DNA of 60,000 nt, from the NCBI RefSeq assembly GCF_963678635.1, contig NC_087068.1, positions 37,397,436 through 37,457,435 of the forward strand, read 5' to 3'. Shown in pieces: positions 41,970-53,646 of this stretch. The notes below the pieces were generated by a model, which was not told where the DNA came from, made no database searches, and saw only the letters and a program-made list of their open reading frames with translations. The position numbers and the translations under genes were made by a program. Every line of letters starts with the position of its first letter. The first letter of the stretch is position 1. Origin of the DNA: Symsagittifera roscoffensis. Lineage: Eukaryota; Xenacoelomorpha; Acoela; Convolutidae.

Positions 41970-44110
41970 CAGTCATGCCCTACAGAACCCGAAAAGTTAC
42001 GAGACAGGAAGACGAATTGATTGAAACAAGATTTTGTGCAGCTTGAACCAAGGTTGATAGCAAAAGTTTAGTTCAAGTCATAGTAGAAACAACGCAAACC
42101 CAACCTCAAGCTAGGGGTATTATAGTATCTGAAATTCAAAAGGAACAACGTTAGAGAACTGTTAAGAGCAAAAACTTAATCGTCAAAGGAACTCGTAAGA
42201 AAGCTGGCCGATGATCTTGATGTTTTTGTTAATCCAAATATGCCCCCCCCCCCTGAATAGGTTGAACAATTCAACCTTCGCATACAAAAGAGGAGGCCAC
42301 AACTCGAAAACCCCTCTAAAGTGTACAGAATCAACAAAGGACGTGTCATTGATATCCAGCCAAATGAATGACTAGGTACTACACCACGGGAAAATAACAA
42401 TTGAAGCATTTATCTGTTCAATTGTCAAAGTATACTCACTTTCGAACGACGTCTGGAGACCTGGCAGTCAATTTATTTACAGCAACCAGACTTGGTTTGC
42501 CTAACCGAAACCTGGCTAGATTCGACATTAGATGAACGAACACTGTTTTGTGGACATCCAGTCCAGTTTGTATCGAGAAGTGACAGGGCTGCTGGCACAC
42601 ACGGAGGTTTTCTTTTAGCGTGCTCTTCGTCTTCAGCTGAAAAGTTTACAACCTTGTCTGGGTCATCAACTGAGTTCTACGTTCATTGCGTACTAAAACT
42701 TGAAAAACAAACCTACTGCATGAATCTCTTCTATCTCACACTTCGCTGCTCCGGCTATTATAAAAGTCCGCTTGATATGAATGATTCTATTAGACGAATT
42801 TTAAGTGAATGTTGTGTTTATGACAAAATTGAATGGCTTTTTTGGGCGATTTCAACCTAGCTGATGTCTGCTGGGATTCTTTAACGACGAAGTTCTCCGA
42901 TGATCAGATTTTTATCGATTTTCTAACCCTCCACTGTGGTTCATTCCAAATAATTCACATCAGTACACATAGAATAGGCAATGTTTTGATCTGTTTTTCG
43001 GTTCACATAGCGTCTTATGGGATTATAAAATTTTGGATGCTAACCAAAATGATCACTTTCCAATAATAATTTGACCAAAAGCTCCTTAATGTCACCGGGC
43101 CTGACTCAAAATCGTAGCTTTGATTTTGCCGAGTTTAAATCGAATTTGAAACTAGAAGTTTCCTTTGTCAGCCTTTGTCATAACATGGATCCGTTTTTTG
43201 AGCGCACATGGAACGAGATTTTCCTTGATGCTCTTCGTGAAAGCAGCTACTTGAAACGTCAGAAACGTTCTGGTATCCCATTTTACTCCACCTCAATAAC
43301 AATCCACAAGATGAACAAACTTGAAACTGCTCGTAGAAAGAAGAACAATTCAACAAAATTTACTCAGCAACCGACGTCAAAAATTTTATTGATCTGGATG
43401 AATTTGCATTGCTACGGAAATCAAAATCCTATAGCACTAAAGAAGCATTTGCTCTGCTTGAAGCGATCAATGGCTCCAAAATTTACCCTTCAATCGTGTC
43501 CTACAAGAGTCAAAAAACGGAATAGATATTTCTTTTCAGTTTTCAACTAAATGTCGATTTTGATGTTGTGATCTCGAAAAGCGAAAACCCCTCAATTATT
43601 TAAGATGAAATTGTAATCGTCAAGGAAGAAATTTGCTCCTCACTTCAAAATGTATCTAAGAGTTCTAGAGCATATGATGGAGTCTCTGCTACTGTCATAC
43701 GGAATTGTGGGGCTTGTCTCGCCCCGTTCGCTTACTTGCTTTTAGAAAAATATCCTATCAAAACGCTCCTGGCCTAATCTCTGGAAATGTGCTTTCGTCA
43801 CTCCAATTCACAAGAAAGAAAGCAGGAGTCTTGTTGAAATTTATAGAACGATTTCAATTTTGCCTAAATTATCTCTTCATTCCGAAGAAAATTTTTTGAA
43901 CTTTGGTTATCCGAAAATTTCGAAATTTTTAAATCACAAACGAGACGGTTTCTGGCAAAAACGTTCATGCGTTACCCCGATACTTCAGGAAAATGTCCGA
44001 AAGTTTGCATTCGCTAAATTTCAACTTTGCGGTTTGATTTTTGATTTCTTGCGAAATTCATTTGCTACAACGAGGATAAATTGCGCTCTCCTTTTACGAA
44101 AGCGGAAATG
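41970..44110 (+). mobile_element. Degenerate CR1/Jockey-group LINE
   Basis: Endonuclease pieces come first: QQPDLVCLTETWLDSTL at about 42,480-42,530 and, in another frame, FLGDFNLADVCWDS at about 42,838. Then an inter-domain region (43,071-43,550) and RT pieces: SSRAYDGVSATVIRNCG at about 43,660-43,710 and KFLNHKRDGFWQKRSCVT at about 43,930-43,975. Order and motifs match endonuclease plus RT of a CR1/Jockey-type LINE. Many stops, frameshifts and a C13 run at 42,243 show it is dead. The region just upstream (41,970-42,370) may be remnant ORF1. The RT catalytic core is missing. Confidence 0.75.
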
Positions 44111-46665
44111 ACTCAAAGAAATATAAACCACTTCCTTTTTCGAAAGTTGATTTTAATTCTTAAATTTCCAAACTTCATTTTTTGATCCAGTTTCCTCAAA
44201 TTGGGTTAAAAAGATAAAAGTCCTTCATGAATCGCTCGTGAAATTCAAAGAGCTGTGATGCCATAAATTTCTTCAATGAAATGCGAAAGTACGTGTGTTC
44301 ATTGGAGCTTTTCCAACTGTCCGTTGGCTATTTTAACAGATGATGTTTCGATGTTGTTTTAATCATTAGGTACGGCTGCGTTTAGTTCATAACTATTTGT
44401 AGAAGGATTTCTGTTAACCGAAAAAGTTCTTACGATTGAAGTTTTTGCATAATTTGGAGTGTGAGCTGAATTTTTCAAGTTATTTATGGAATATAAATCT
44501 GATATATTTAATAAAGGAGTCATTGGGAAATTTAAGTTTTGGAGACTATGTCTTGGTTTTTTTAAACTATTTTTTGATATAAATTTTTGAAAAATGTGTA
44601 ACTAGCAGTTTTTTCTACATAGGCTTTTTTAAGTTGCCGTTTCTTTTGTCGGAATTGATTATTGTTTTTTTTTTTGTAATTGTAAGGGGTACATTTTGTT
44701 TTTTTTAACCAAATTTTTTTTCTGTGGAAATTTTTCATTTTTGAGTTTCCTTCAGAAGCTCGCGAAGCGAGTGTATTTGAACGAACCGTCTTTTTGCCAA
44801 CCTGAGTCGCAAATATTGATGCCACATTTGGAGCATCATTACAGCTTTTTCATAGCATGTGCTTTGACATTCGAATCGTAATAAGTTAACACATGCATTT
44901 TAAAAAAAAATTTGTTGCATTTTCCGAATAAAGTGATTTGTTTCAAATAATATAACATTAATAAAAACTTGATTTCAGAATTTTTCTTACTCATTATATC
45001 TCCCAATTTTTTAAATTGCATAATTTATACATAATGTGGCTTTATGCTTTGCGATTTGTTACCTGCAAAGTTATTGTGGATGCCTTCAGTTTGTTATATT
45101 CCAAATTATTACCAAATTGAGTCTATTTGGGTTTTGTGCCATTTTTGCTGATTCGCATGGGCAGTTTATTAGCATATGTAGCTGCTTGATTCGTAGCTTG
45201 TGTTTGTCGGTTATTGAGCTTGAGTGGATAGTGCGTGAGACTCAAAAACTCTTGATTGCATTAGGTCGCAGATTCGAATCCTAAGTAGACGAGTTTTCGC
45301 TAATTCAAGGCTTACTTCTACTTTTTCTTAGCTCTTTTGATGGAGCTGCTTTTCGGTGGATTTTTGGTGAAGCTGCTTTTCGCAAGTCGATTTTGTTTTC
45401 AAACTTTTTTTTTAGTTCCTTTTCTTCACGTAAAGTTTATCAGGAAACACGTTGCTTTTCGCTGGATTTCTCTACCCAAGAAAATGTGAGGGGAGCGAAG
45501 AGTCAATTGTTTTGATGAAATAACGCTAGCGTGGATAAAGTTCTTTGAAGTGTCAGTGGACGTAGTGAAGACGCTTAATGAGTTTGTGATGATTTTTTTT
45601 TCGTTTCTTTTGTTTGCGCTGAATTTTGATTTTTCGCAGTTTGTCTTTTTTTTTAAATTCAGGTTATTTTCTTTCCTAAAAGGGAGAAAAACTCCACAAT
45701 CCAACAGCAAAAGTGAAAAGGTCACGAAAAACCCGATTGACTTCTGGTTTCAAAAATTGATTTTATTTTTCAGATTTTCAAGCGGAATAATTAATTTTTT
45801 CTATTGACCCAGTTTTCTCAAATTATGTTAGTTTTATCAAAAAGGGGTCAATAGTAAAGTTTATCTGAAATTTACAGAGCTTCGGGGCCATTTTTTTCTT
45901 TGAAATTAACTTCTCAAGCTCAAATCGTTGCTCGTTCAAAAAAAGTTTGCCACGCAGTCTTCCACAACAAAAAAATGTAAAATTCCGGCGTAAAGCATGG
46001 GCGGATTTTTGAGGAGCTTTGTGAATTAGTTTCAGTTTCAAGGTCAAAGTAATTTGATGTGGTCTTCGACAATTTTGTAATGCTTATTGCTAAATTTTCG
46101 GCTTAACTAAAATTTCATATCGGTCCTATCTGAAAAATACTTAAATAGGTTTTTATTGGAGTCAATTTTTCGGGAATAATTATCCGCGTTGAAATTTGAT
46201 TGTTTGCTGTTTGACTTTGATTCGAAGACAAATCACGCCATCAAACAACAAACGTGCAAATGATGCAAAAGAAATCGAGCAAATTAAGTTTGAAAAATGA
46301 TTATTTTGAAATTTTTCTTTGTTTATTGAAGTTATTTGCTGGTCCAGTTTTCTTAAATTGGTTTTTTTTTCAAAGAGCACCTATCATTAAACTGTTGTCA
46401 AAAGTGTCACAGAGGTTTCAGGTGAAATGTTTTCTTTCTTAGAAGATTTTTTTTTTTTTCAAAAAAAGTCTGTCATTTTTTTTTATGGTGTTTTGCCATG
46501 CTACCAAAGGGACACATCCGCTTATTAGGAGGTTTTGGCATACTACCAAAGCGACATTGCCCCTTTGTTTCAGAATTGATGTTGATTTTTGACTGATTGA
46601 CTGTATCTACTGAAACGTGGATAAACATATCTGGCCTTGTGTGGAGTGAACTTGGATAAACATCA
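44111..46665. other. Intergenic repeats upstream of ATXN3
   Basis: Three copies of dispersed repeat R1 can be traced (about 44,180-44,360, 45,670-45,890 and 46,200-46,390) through CCAGTTTTCTCAAATT, AACAGCAAAAGTG and TTCCAACTGTCCGTTGGC. At 45,213-45,293 lies a tRNA-like sequence with B box GATTCGAATCC (45,271-45,281). No protein-coding gene seen. Confidence 0.5.
45213..45293 (+). repeat. tRNA-like sequence, fourth type
   Basis: TTGAGTGGATAGTGCG resembles an A box, and GATTCGAATCC at 45,271 is a good B box, about 50 nt apart. The acceptor ends do not pair well. Probably the head of another tRNA-derived SINE. Confidence 0.4.
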
Positions 46666-49600
46666 ATGGATTTAATATTTCACGAAAAGGTAACCCACAT
46701 TTCCCATTGTTCACAGCACAAAGTAGCTCTAGGCTCAAACGATTGTTTGTTGGAAAAATGTGAAAAAATGTTTTTCTTAAATAGTTGTTGGTTCTGAGTG
46801 TGAGATAATTCTAAGTTGAGCTGGTGAGCTAATAGGGGAAGTATGAATGTTGAGGACTGTCTATAATAATAGGATCAAATAAGGAAAACTTCCACAGATT
46901 ATTATTTTTGCGATGTTTTCAGCAACAAGGGAATCTATGTGCTCAGCATTGTCTCAACGCTTTATTGCAGGGTGAGTTTGCAAATATTTTGCGTGTTTCA
47001 ATTTATACTATTAGGCTTGTTCTTAATTACGAGAAGCTATGCAATTTATAATGAAAAAATTGTCTTTTAGTTTGATTGATCTCAAACCATTAGTGAAGTT
47101 CTTAGCTTTTCAGGGCCCTACTTTTCGCCTGTGGATCTAGCATCCATTGCTCATGACATTGACGAGATTGAGAAGGCTAACTTGAGGGAGATGGGTGCTG
47201 ATGCGATATATGCCCAGGACCAAAGAAGTGGAGGTGGCCAGCATGGATCGAGTAACCACCATGACGACAGTGGATACTTCTCAGTACAGGTTTGTAGCCA
47301 TTCTTCTAGCGCCATATCGACAAATGTGTTCCTGCTAATACGAAGATACTCTTAATTTTGTTTGAATTTGTTGATGAATACGATTTTTGTTGCCCTTATT
47401 TCAAAATTGGGACATCGTTCTACGAGGATGAATTTTGTAGTTGCAGAAGTTTTTTCTGTCATTTTGTGTTTGGCTGGGATTTACTTTACATGACTTTCAA
47501 CTTTTTCAGAAGACTAGTGATTGGAAACATGAAGCACATTTCATCGTTATTTTTTTTCTGGTTTATAGAGGACGGGTTTGAAGTCTAAATGCAGCACAAG
47601 TGTGCTCGTTTCCACTTCCCTTTGCATTTGAATTTCAAGTTAACACTATTTGAGCGTTATGTACTGCAATTTTATATGGTATACAAATTAAACGCATTTG
47701 TTTGTTATACATTATAAGGAAAACCACGTATTTAGCTATAATTGCATGCTTTAGTAAAATGAAATGAATGAAAATGAAAATAGCCCACAAGTTCTCTAAG
47801 ATTAAGTTGTTGTTGTATTAGTATGATAAATTGTGGTTGTGTCCTGTAGGTGATAGAGAAGGCTCTGCAGTTGTGGAATATCCGACTGTATCTTGCAGGC
47901 AGTGAAGCTGCCTCGACAGTGCTCCAAGCACCATGGTAATCTATTACCCCATATTTCGTAGTTTAAATTTTTCATTGGGAAAAGAGCATTGCCAATTGAA
48001 ATAAGAAAAAACGCTCCATGTAGAAATTTATAGAGCAAATGAAAAGTGTAATCCAGAAAATTGTCCAGATCTTTTTCGCTGTGGTTTTCAATTTTTTGGA
48101 CTACGTGGCTTTTTTCCTGTCTGCTAGCTTGCACTGCTATTTTTATGCAAGAAGTTCAGCGCAAGCCGAGAAAATCAAAATGGGTATTAAGGGCTTAGGA
48201 GCTTACTGGGTTAAATTAAGCAAAGAGATAATGAAAAGAGCATGAGAGAAGGAAGGTAAATGAACAGAATAGGTGAAAAGAATAAGAACTGGGTAAAAAG
48301 GAAAAATAATATTTTAAATTATATTTTGATCTTGCTCGGATTAAATCTTGCCTAATTACAATAACTTTCTACCGTTCATGGCGCAGCGCTAAATCGCCGG
48401 TCTCTATCGACAGATTAATAGGTTCGATTCCTGCTGGGAACATTTTTTTTATCGTTCTTTTGATAACTATACTCATCCTATGATGGTGTTTTAGTAGGCA
48501 GGCTAGGCTTGATGCAGATCAGCTGATCTTTTTACATATCCTTTTAAAATTTAGCGCAGTATTTTTTTTTCTGGAAAAATGTGTGAGAATAGTTCTTCCA
48601 TAGCTTAGATAAAAGAGGTCTTCTTGTGCTGATTTCATGCGAAGATGTCTAGATGTGAAGATATCTGCGAACATACCGGAGACTTAAGTGCCCTCCTCCA
48701 GTCTATAAAAATTTTGTGTGAATGTTTGTTCTAGTGAGGAGAAGGCCTTTATATGTCATTTCAACAACCACTGGTTCACCATACGGAAATTAGGCAGACA
48801 GGTCAGTATAATAACAAGAGCACCCGCCAAATATACAATTAGCACATAATGTCTCCAGTCACTATTTATGACAATAATTTTTGACTTTAAAAAAATTCTT
48901 TGAAAAATTTCCATTTTTATATTTTTTAAAATTTTCTATTGGTTTGGCTATATATAAGCAGGATTATTTTTTTTTAAAATATCTTGTTAGCTTTCGAACC
49001 AGAAGTTCTAGGATCTTGTTATCCACGCTGCGTAACGTGTGTCAGAAAGCTTATCTGAATCATTTTGAGTTTGGATTGTGGGTATGTTTAGTGGTTCAAC
49101 CTGAACAGTATGCAGAAGGGTCCCAAGTACATATCGGATACTTATCTCTCCCTCTTCCTGGCCCAGCTGCGGACAGAGGGGTACTTCATATTCGTCGCCA
49201 GAGGTGGAAAAAATGTTTTTGAAAATCTATCCATTCACGTCTGTAGTTATCGGAACTAATAATAATTGATCAAAAGTATAGGAAAATGTGCCAACAGTCA
49301 ACCAAATTGAAAATTGAATCAGCATGTCATCAGAACTTTTTTTCGGCATAATTTTTGTTGATCGAATTCTAATTACAGGTGAGCTACCGTCAAGCGAGGC
49401 CGATCAGATGTTGACCTTGTGTCCCTATGATCACTCTCTTGAAAGAGAAGAGAAAGTATCTCAAGCTAAGAAGGACGCAGCCAAAAAGGGACACGATTGG
49501 GTAAATAAATTTAGTCAAACTTTTGGATTAATATTGGAAACATTTGCCACAACCCAATTGTGCATGCTATCTATTAGACAAAACGTTAAGATTAAAACCT

Positions 49601-50139
49601 TTCTATCAGCGATGAAAAGGAAAGTTTATGCCGCACATTTTTGCTTGCAATTTAGTTTTGGTCTCAATTGTTGCCTTGCTTAGATATCATGGTTGCTTAT
49701 TACCACTAACAATCAATTCAAAAAGGTGTAAAAAATAATTTTCTTTTAACTGCTTATCGAAGTCTTTGTTGGGTTTTTATGGGCTATAAACTAATTTGAA
49801 TGCCACATTGCAGTATAGTTTCAAATGTTTCAGGGCGAACCGGCTGGATCTGTGTTGAACCCTCTTAACACCTCTTCCACATCATCTTCATCCTTTTTAA
49901 ATAAAAGCACTCCCGTAACAACAAACCCTGATGCGATCAGAAACAAACGTCTCAAATATTTCATGGACGGTAACGGGGACACTTCAGATGCAGATAAATC
50001 AATACCTGGAGAGAAACCAGTAAAAGTGGCGAATAGTTCAACTGTTGTTGATCATGATGAATTTGAAGTGATAGAATCCGATTTTAATGATGACCCGGAA
50101 CTAGCTGAGGCAATCAGATTGTCTTTACTTCAAAGTTGA
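46666..50139 (+). CDS. ATXN3: Ataxin-3 (Josephin deubiquitinase), eight exons
   Basis: Exons 46,666-46,689, 46,923-46,971, 47,114-47,289, 47,850-47,935, 48,735-48,801, 49,092-49,203, 49,379-49,500 and 49,834-50,139 have GT-AG introns and join in frame to 313 residues. The protein starts MDLIFHEK and continues NLCAQHC. Cys14 is the catalytic cysteine; His124 (NNHWFT) and Asn139 (WFNLNS) complete the Josephin triad. One ubiquitin-interacting motif (PELAEAIRLSLL) sits at the very C-terminus. There is no polyglutamine tract; a serine run (SSTSSSSF) precedes the tail. It hydrolyses ubiquitin chains in nucleus and cytosol. Shorter than human ATXN3 (about 360). Exons 6-8 are tandemly duplicated downstream. 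Confidence 0.95.
48374..48441 (+). repeat. tRNA-like sequence in ATXN3 intron 4
   Basis: A box-like TGGCGCAGCGC, B box GGTTCGATTCC at 48,421-48,431, followed by T8 (a Pol III terminator). 5' GTTC can pair with 3' GAAC, but the anticodon and D arms do not fold properly, so I do not call it a tRNA gene. Confidence 0.45.
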
Positions 50140-50726
50140 TTAGGTTTAAATTAGATTTTGATACTTCATGTTTTGTGCGCTAGTTCTTAGAATTTCAAAT
50201 TTGATGCTTCGTTTCATTTCATTTTCACCTGAGCAAATGAATAACTTCTTTAGAATTTTGTTTCACCTACGCAATTCAAAGTTTTTGGTTATCATTTTTT
50301 GTTAAGCTCAATGCATATCAAGCTCACTAAATTTGGTTAAAATTATTGAGATTTTAATGCCCAAGTGACCAATACTAACAGCAACAATATTGGGCAGTTT
50401 GCAATTGCATAATCCTTCTTCCGGAATCGAGAATACTTGAAAGATTTCACGGCATCCCCAGAATTCCGTTTGTGTAATACTCTTCCAGCACAAGAAAAGA
50501 AACCTCCAGACCTGGAGAAGCCCAAACAACCGTACTGTTAACCAGATCGACTACCTACTTGTGCCTAGAAAAAGGATCAGTGCTGTCTTAGACAGTCAAT
50601 CAGATTGGAAATTTTTTGTAGACACTGAATATGCCATGATTGTCGCCAAGAAGAAACAAAGCAATAGACTCGATGTCTCAAAGCTTAAGGACTTAGCAAC
50701 TGTGGACGCCTTTTAGACCGTCCACC
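48793..50726 (+). repeat. Tandem segmental duplication, unit 1 (about 1,934 bp)
   Basis: Starts at GGCAGACAG, the last nine bases of ATXN3 exon 5, and ends in the LINE fragment after ACGCCTTTTAGACCG. Unit 2 begins directly at 50,727 with GGCAGACAGG. I count roughly 20 differences between units by eye, so the duplication is recent. Confidence 0.95.
50335..50716 (+). mobile_element. RTE-like LINE endonuclease fragment in unit 1
   Basis: Same endonuclease remnant as at 52,270 onward (DFNAQV..., TWRSPNNRT, QIDYL after frame correction), but with a 2-bp deletion near 50,481 and cut off by the duplication junction. Because both units carry it at the same place, the LINE was there before the duplication. 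Confidence 0.8.
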
Positions 50727-52660
50727 GGCAGACAGGTCAGTATAATAACAAGAGCACCCGCCAAATATACAATTAGCACATAATGTCTCCAGTCACTATT
50801 TATGACAATAATTTTTGACTTTAAAAAAATTCTTTGAAAAATTTCCATTTTTATATATTTTTTAAATTTTCTATTGGTTTGGCTATATATAAGCAGGATT
50901 ATTTATTTTTAAAATATCTTGTTAGCTTTCGAACCAGAAGTTTTAGGATCTTGTTATCCACGCTGCGTAACGTGTGTCAGAAAGCTTATCTGAATCATTT
51001 TGAGTTTGGATTGTGGGTATGTTTAGTGGTTCAACCTGAACAGTATGCAGAAGGGTCCCAAGTACATATCGGATACTTATCTCTCCCTCTTCCTGGCCCA
51101 GCTGCGGACAGAGGGGTACTTCATATTCGTCGCCAGAGGTGGAAAAATTGTTTTTGAAAATCTATCCATTCACGTCTGTAGTTATCGGAACTAATAATAA
51201 TTGATCAAAAGTATAGGAAAATGTGCCAACAGTCAACCAAATTGAAAATTGAATCAGCATGTCATCAGAACTTTTTTTCGGCATAATTTTTGTTGATCGA
51301 ATTCTAATTACAGGTGAGCTACCGTCAAGCGAGGCCGATCAGATGTTGACCTTGTGTCCCTATGATCACTCTCTTGAAAGAGAAGAGAAAGTATCTCAAG
51401 CTAAGAAGGACGCAGCCAAAAAGGGACACGATTGGGTAAATAAATTTAGTCAAACTTTTGGATTAATATTGGAAACATTTGCCACAACCCAATTGTGCAT
51501 GCTATCTATTAGACAAAACGTTAAGATTAAAACCTTTCTATCAGCGATGAAAAGGAAAGTTTATGCCGCACATTTTTGCTTGCAATTTAGTTTTGGTCTC
51601 AATTGTTGCCTTGCTTAGATATCATGGTTGCTTATTACCACTAACAATCAATTCAAAAAGGTGTAAAAATTAATTTTCTTTTAACTGCTTATCGAAGTCT
51701 TTGTTGGGTTTTTATGGGCTATAAACTAATTTGAATGCCACATTGCAGTATAGTTTCAAATTTTTCAGGGCGAACCGGCTGGATCTGTGTTGAACCCTCT
51801 TAACACCTCTTCCACATCATCATCATCCTTTTCAGATAAAAGCACTCCCGTAACAACAAACCCTGATGCGATCAGAAACAAACGTCTCAAATATTTCATG
51901 GACGGTAACGGGGACACTTCAGACGCAGATAAATCAATACCTGGAGAGAAACCTGTAAAAGTAGCGAATAGTTCAACTGTTGTTGATCATGATGAATTTG
52001 AAGTGATAGAATCCGATTTTAATGATGACCCGGAACTAGCTGAGGCAATCAGATTGTCTTTACTTCAAAGTTGATTAGGTTTAAATTAGATTTTGATACT
52101 TCATGTTTTGTGCGCTAGTTCTTAGAATTTCAAATTTGATGCTTCGTTTCATTTCATTTTCACCTGAGCAAATGAATAACTTCTTTAGAATTTTGTTTCA
52201 CCTACGCAATTGAAAGTTTTTGGTTATCATTTTTTGTTAAGCTCAATGCATATCAAGTTCACTAAATTTGGTTAAAATTATTCAGATTTTAATGCCCAAG
52301 TGACCAATACTAACAGCAACAATATTGGGTGGTTTGCAATTGCATAATCCTTCTGCCGAATGGAGAATACTTGAAAGATTTCACGGCATCCCCAGAATTC
52401 CGTTTGTGTAATACATTCTTCCAGCACAAGAAAAGAAACCTCCAGACCTGGAGAAGCCCAAACAACCGCACTGTTAACCAGATCGACTACCTACTTGTGC
52501 CTAGAAAAAGGATCAGTGCTGTCTTAGACAGTCAATCAGATTGGAAATTTTTTGTAGACACTGAATATGCCATGATTGTCGCCAAGAAAAAACAAAGCAA
52601 TAGACTCGATGTCTCAAAGCTTAAGGACATAGCAACTGTGGACGCCTTTTAGACCGACCA
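50727..52660 (+). repeat. Tandem segmental duplication, unit 2
   Basis: Second copy of 48,793-50,726. It contains the last 9 nt of exon 5 with its splice donor, exons 6'-8' of ATXN3 and the LINE endonuclease fragment, which here continues past the unit end into the rest of the LINE. Unit 2 therefore keeps the original right flank. Confidence 0.95.
51027..52074 (+). pseudogene. Duplicated ATXN3 exons 6-8
   Basis: Exons 51,027-51,138, 51,314-51,435 and 51,769-52,074 have the same lengths (112, 122 and 306 nt), intact splice sites and an open frame. The only amino-acid changes I see are two residues before the KSTPVTT segment (LN to SD). The copy lacks a promoter, start and catalytic cysteine, so it is not a gene on its own. 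It could act as alternative 3' exons of ATXN3, since exon 5 ends and exon 6' begins in phase 0. Confidence 0.85.
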
Positions 52661-53646
52661 CAGAGAAGTCATTGGTAACACGAGTAACGTCACTTCAACC
52701 ACTGAAATCTGGAATCAACTCCACAAAGCTACTCAAGAAATCAGCGAGAACTATCTAACGTCAACAGCAAGGCCAAAACGCGCTGGGATTGTCGCAACCA
52801 CTATAAATCTCTGAGCAGCGCCGTTCCGCTCGCATCAATGAACACGTGACCAAGGCCAGAGAGCTTGCTCGTAACATCAAGCGCAGTGTCAGAATGGATA
52901 CAGAGATCTATTTGAACAATGTAGCTGAGCAGAGAAAAATGTTCCAGCTACTCCATGGTGCTTATCTCATTTGGTACCTCTTCACAAGGAGGGAGACGTT
53001 CGAATTGATAAAAACTACTGCGGTTTTTCTCTGTTATGCATATCATTAAAAGTTCTAGAACTTGATATTCTACAAAGACACAGCAACACCATAGACAAAA
53101 ACCTCACCAAAAGTCAGGCCGGATTCAGACATGAAAGAAGCTGCATCGACCAGATTTATAGCATACTACGGGCTCTAGAGAAAAGATACGAAATCTGACA
53201 ACCAACATCAATCTGCTTCATTGACTTCACAGCTGCCTTCGACAGCGTCCATCGGAACACGTTATGCAAACTTCTCAGAGGAGCCGGCTTACCAGGTGTC
53301 ACATGCGGTGTTGTGATAAAATTTTTCTGTCATGCCACTTGCAAGATAAAAGCTTATAACGACGAAAGCGTTGGGTTTGATGTTTTTCAGGGGTCAGGAA
53401 GGGAGGAATTTTATCACGCGGTCTTCTGCCTACTAGCAGTTAACGATGTGCTCAAGTAACAGAATACCAATTGCAAGGTGTCGCCATTTGGCCATCCCTC
53501 TGTACCTTCGATGCCTTTGCATTTGCCGATGACATTGCTCTTGTTACAAAATATGGAAAACCTAAAAAGTATGACCACCAACATGTCAATCGAAGCTAGA
53601 AAGTTAGGTCTTATCATTAATGCAACTAAGACCAAAATAATGAACA
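52270..53646 (+). mobile_element. RTE-like LINE remnant 1 (endonuclease end plus RT)
   Basis: The endonuclease C-terminal part includes GDFNA-like DFNAQV at about 52,286, FFQHKKRNLQTWRSPNNRT and NQIDYLLVPRK. RT follows from about 53,095: SQAGFRHERSCIDQIYS, then, after a TGA, FIDFTAAFDSVHR (the conserved RT block with catalytic Asp) and a later ...GLIINATKTKIM. Stops and frameshifts interrupt it. It breaks at TAATGAAC where the MULE terminal repeat begins. 5' truncated. Confidence 0.8.

Noticed and set aside
29611-48441. Functional tRNA genes
   Set aside because: B boxes are good, but acceptor, D and anticodon arms do not fold into a cloverleaf and several copies are repeats with long common bodies; tRNA-derived SINE heads explain them better.
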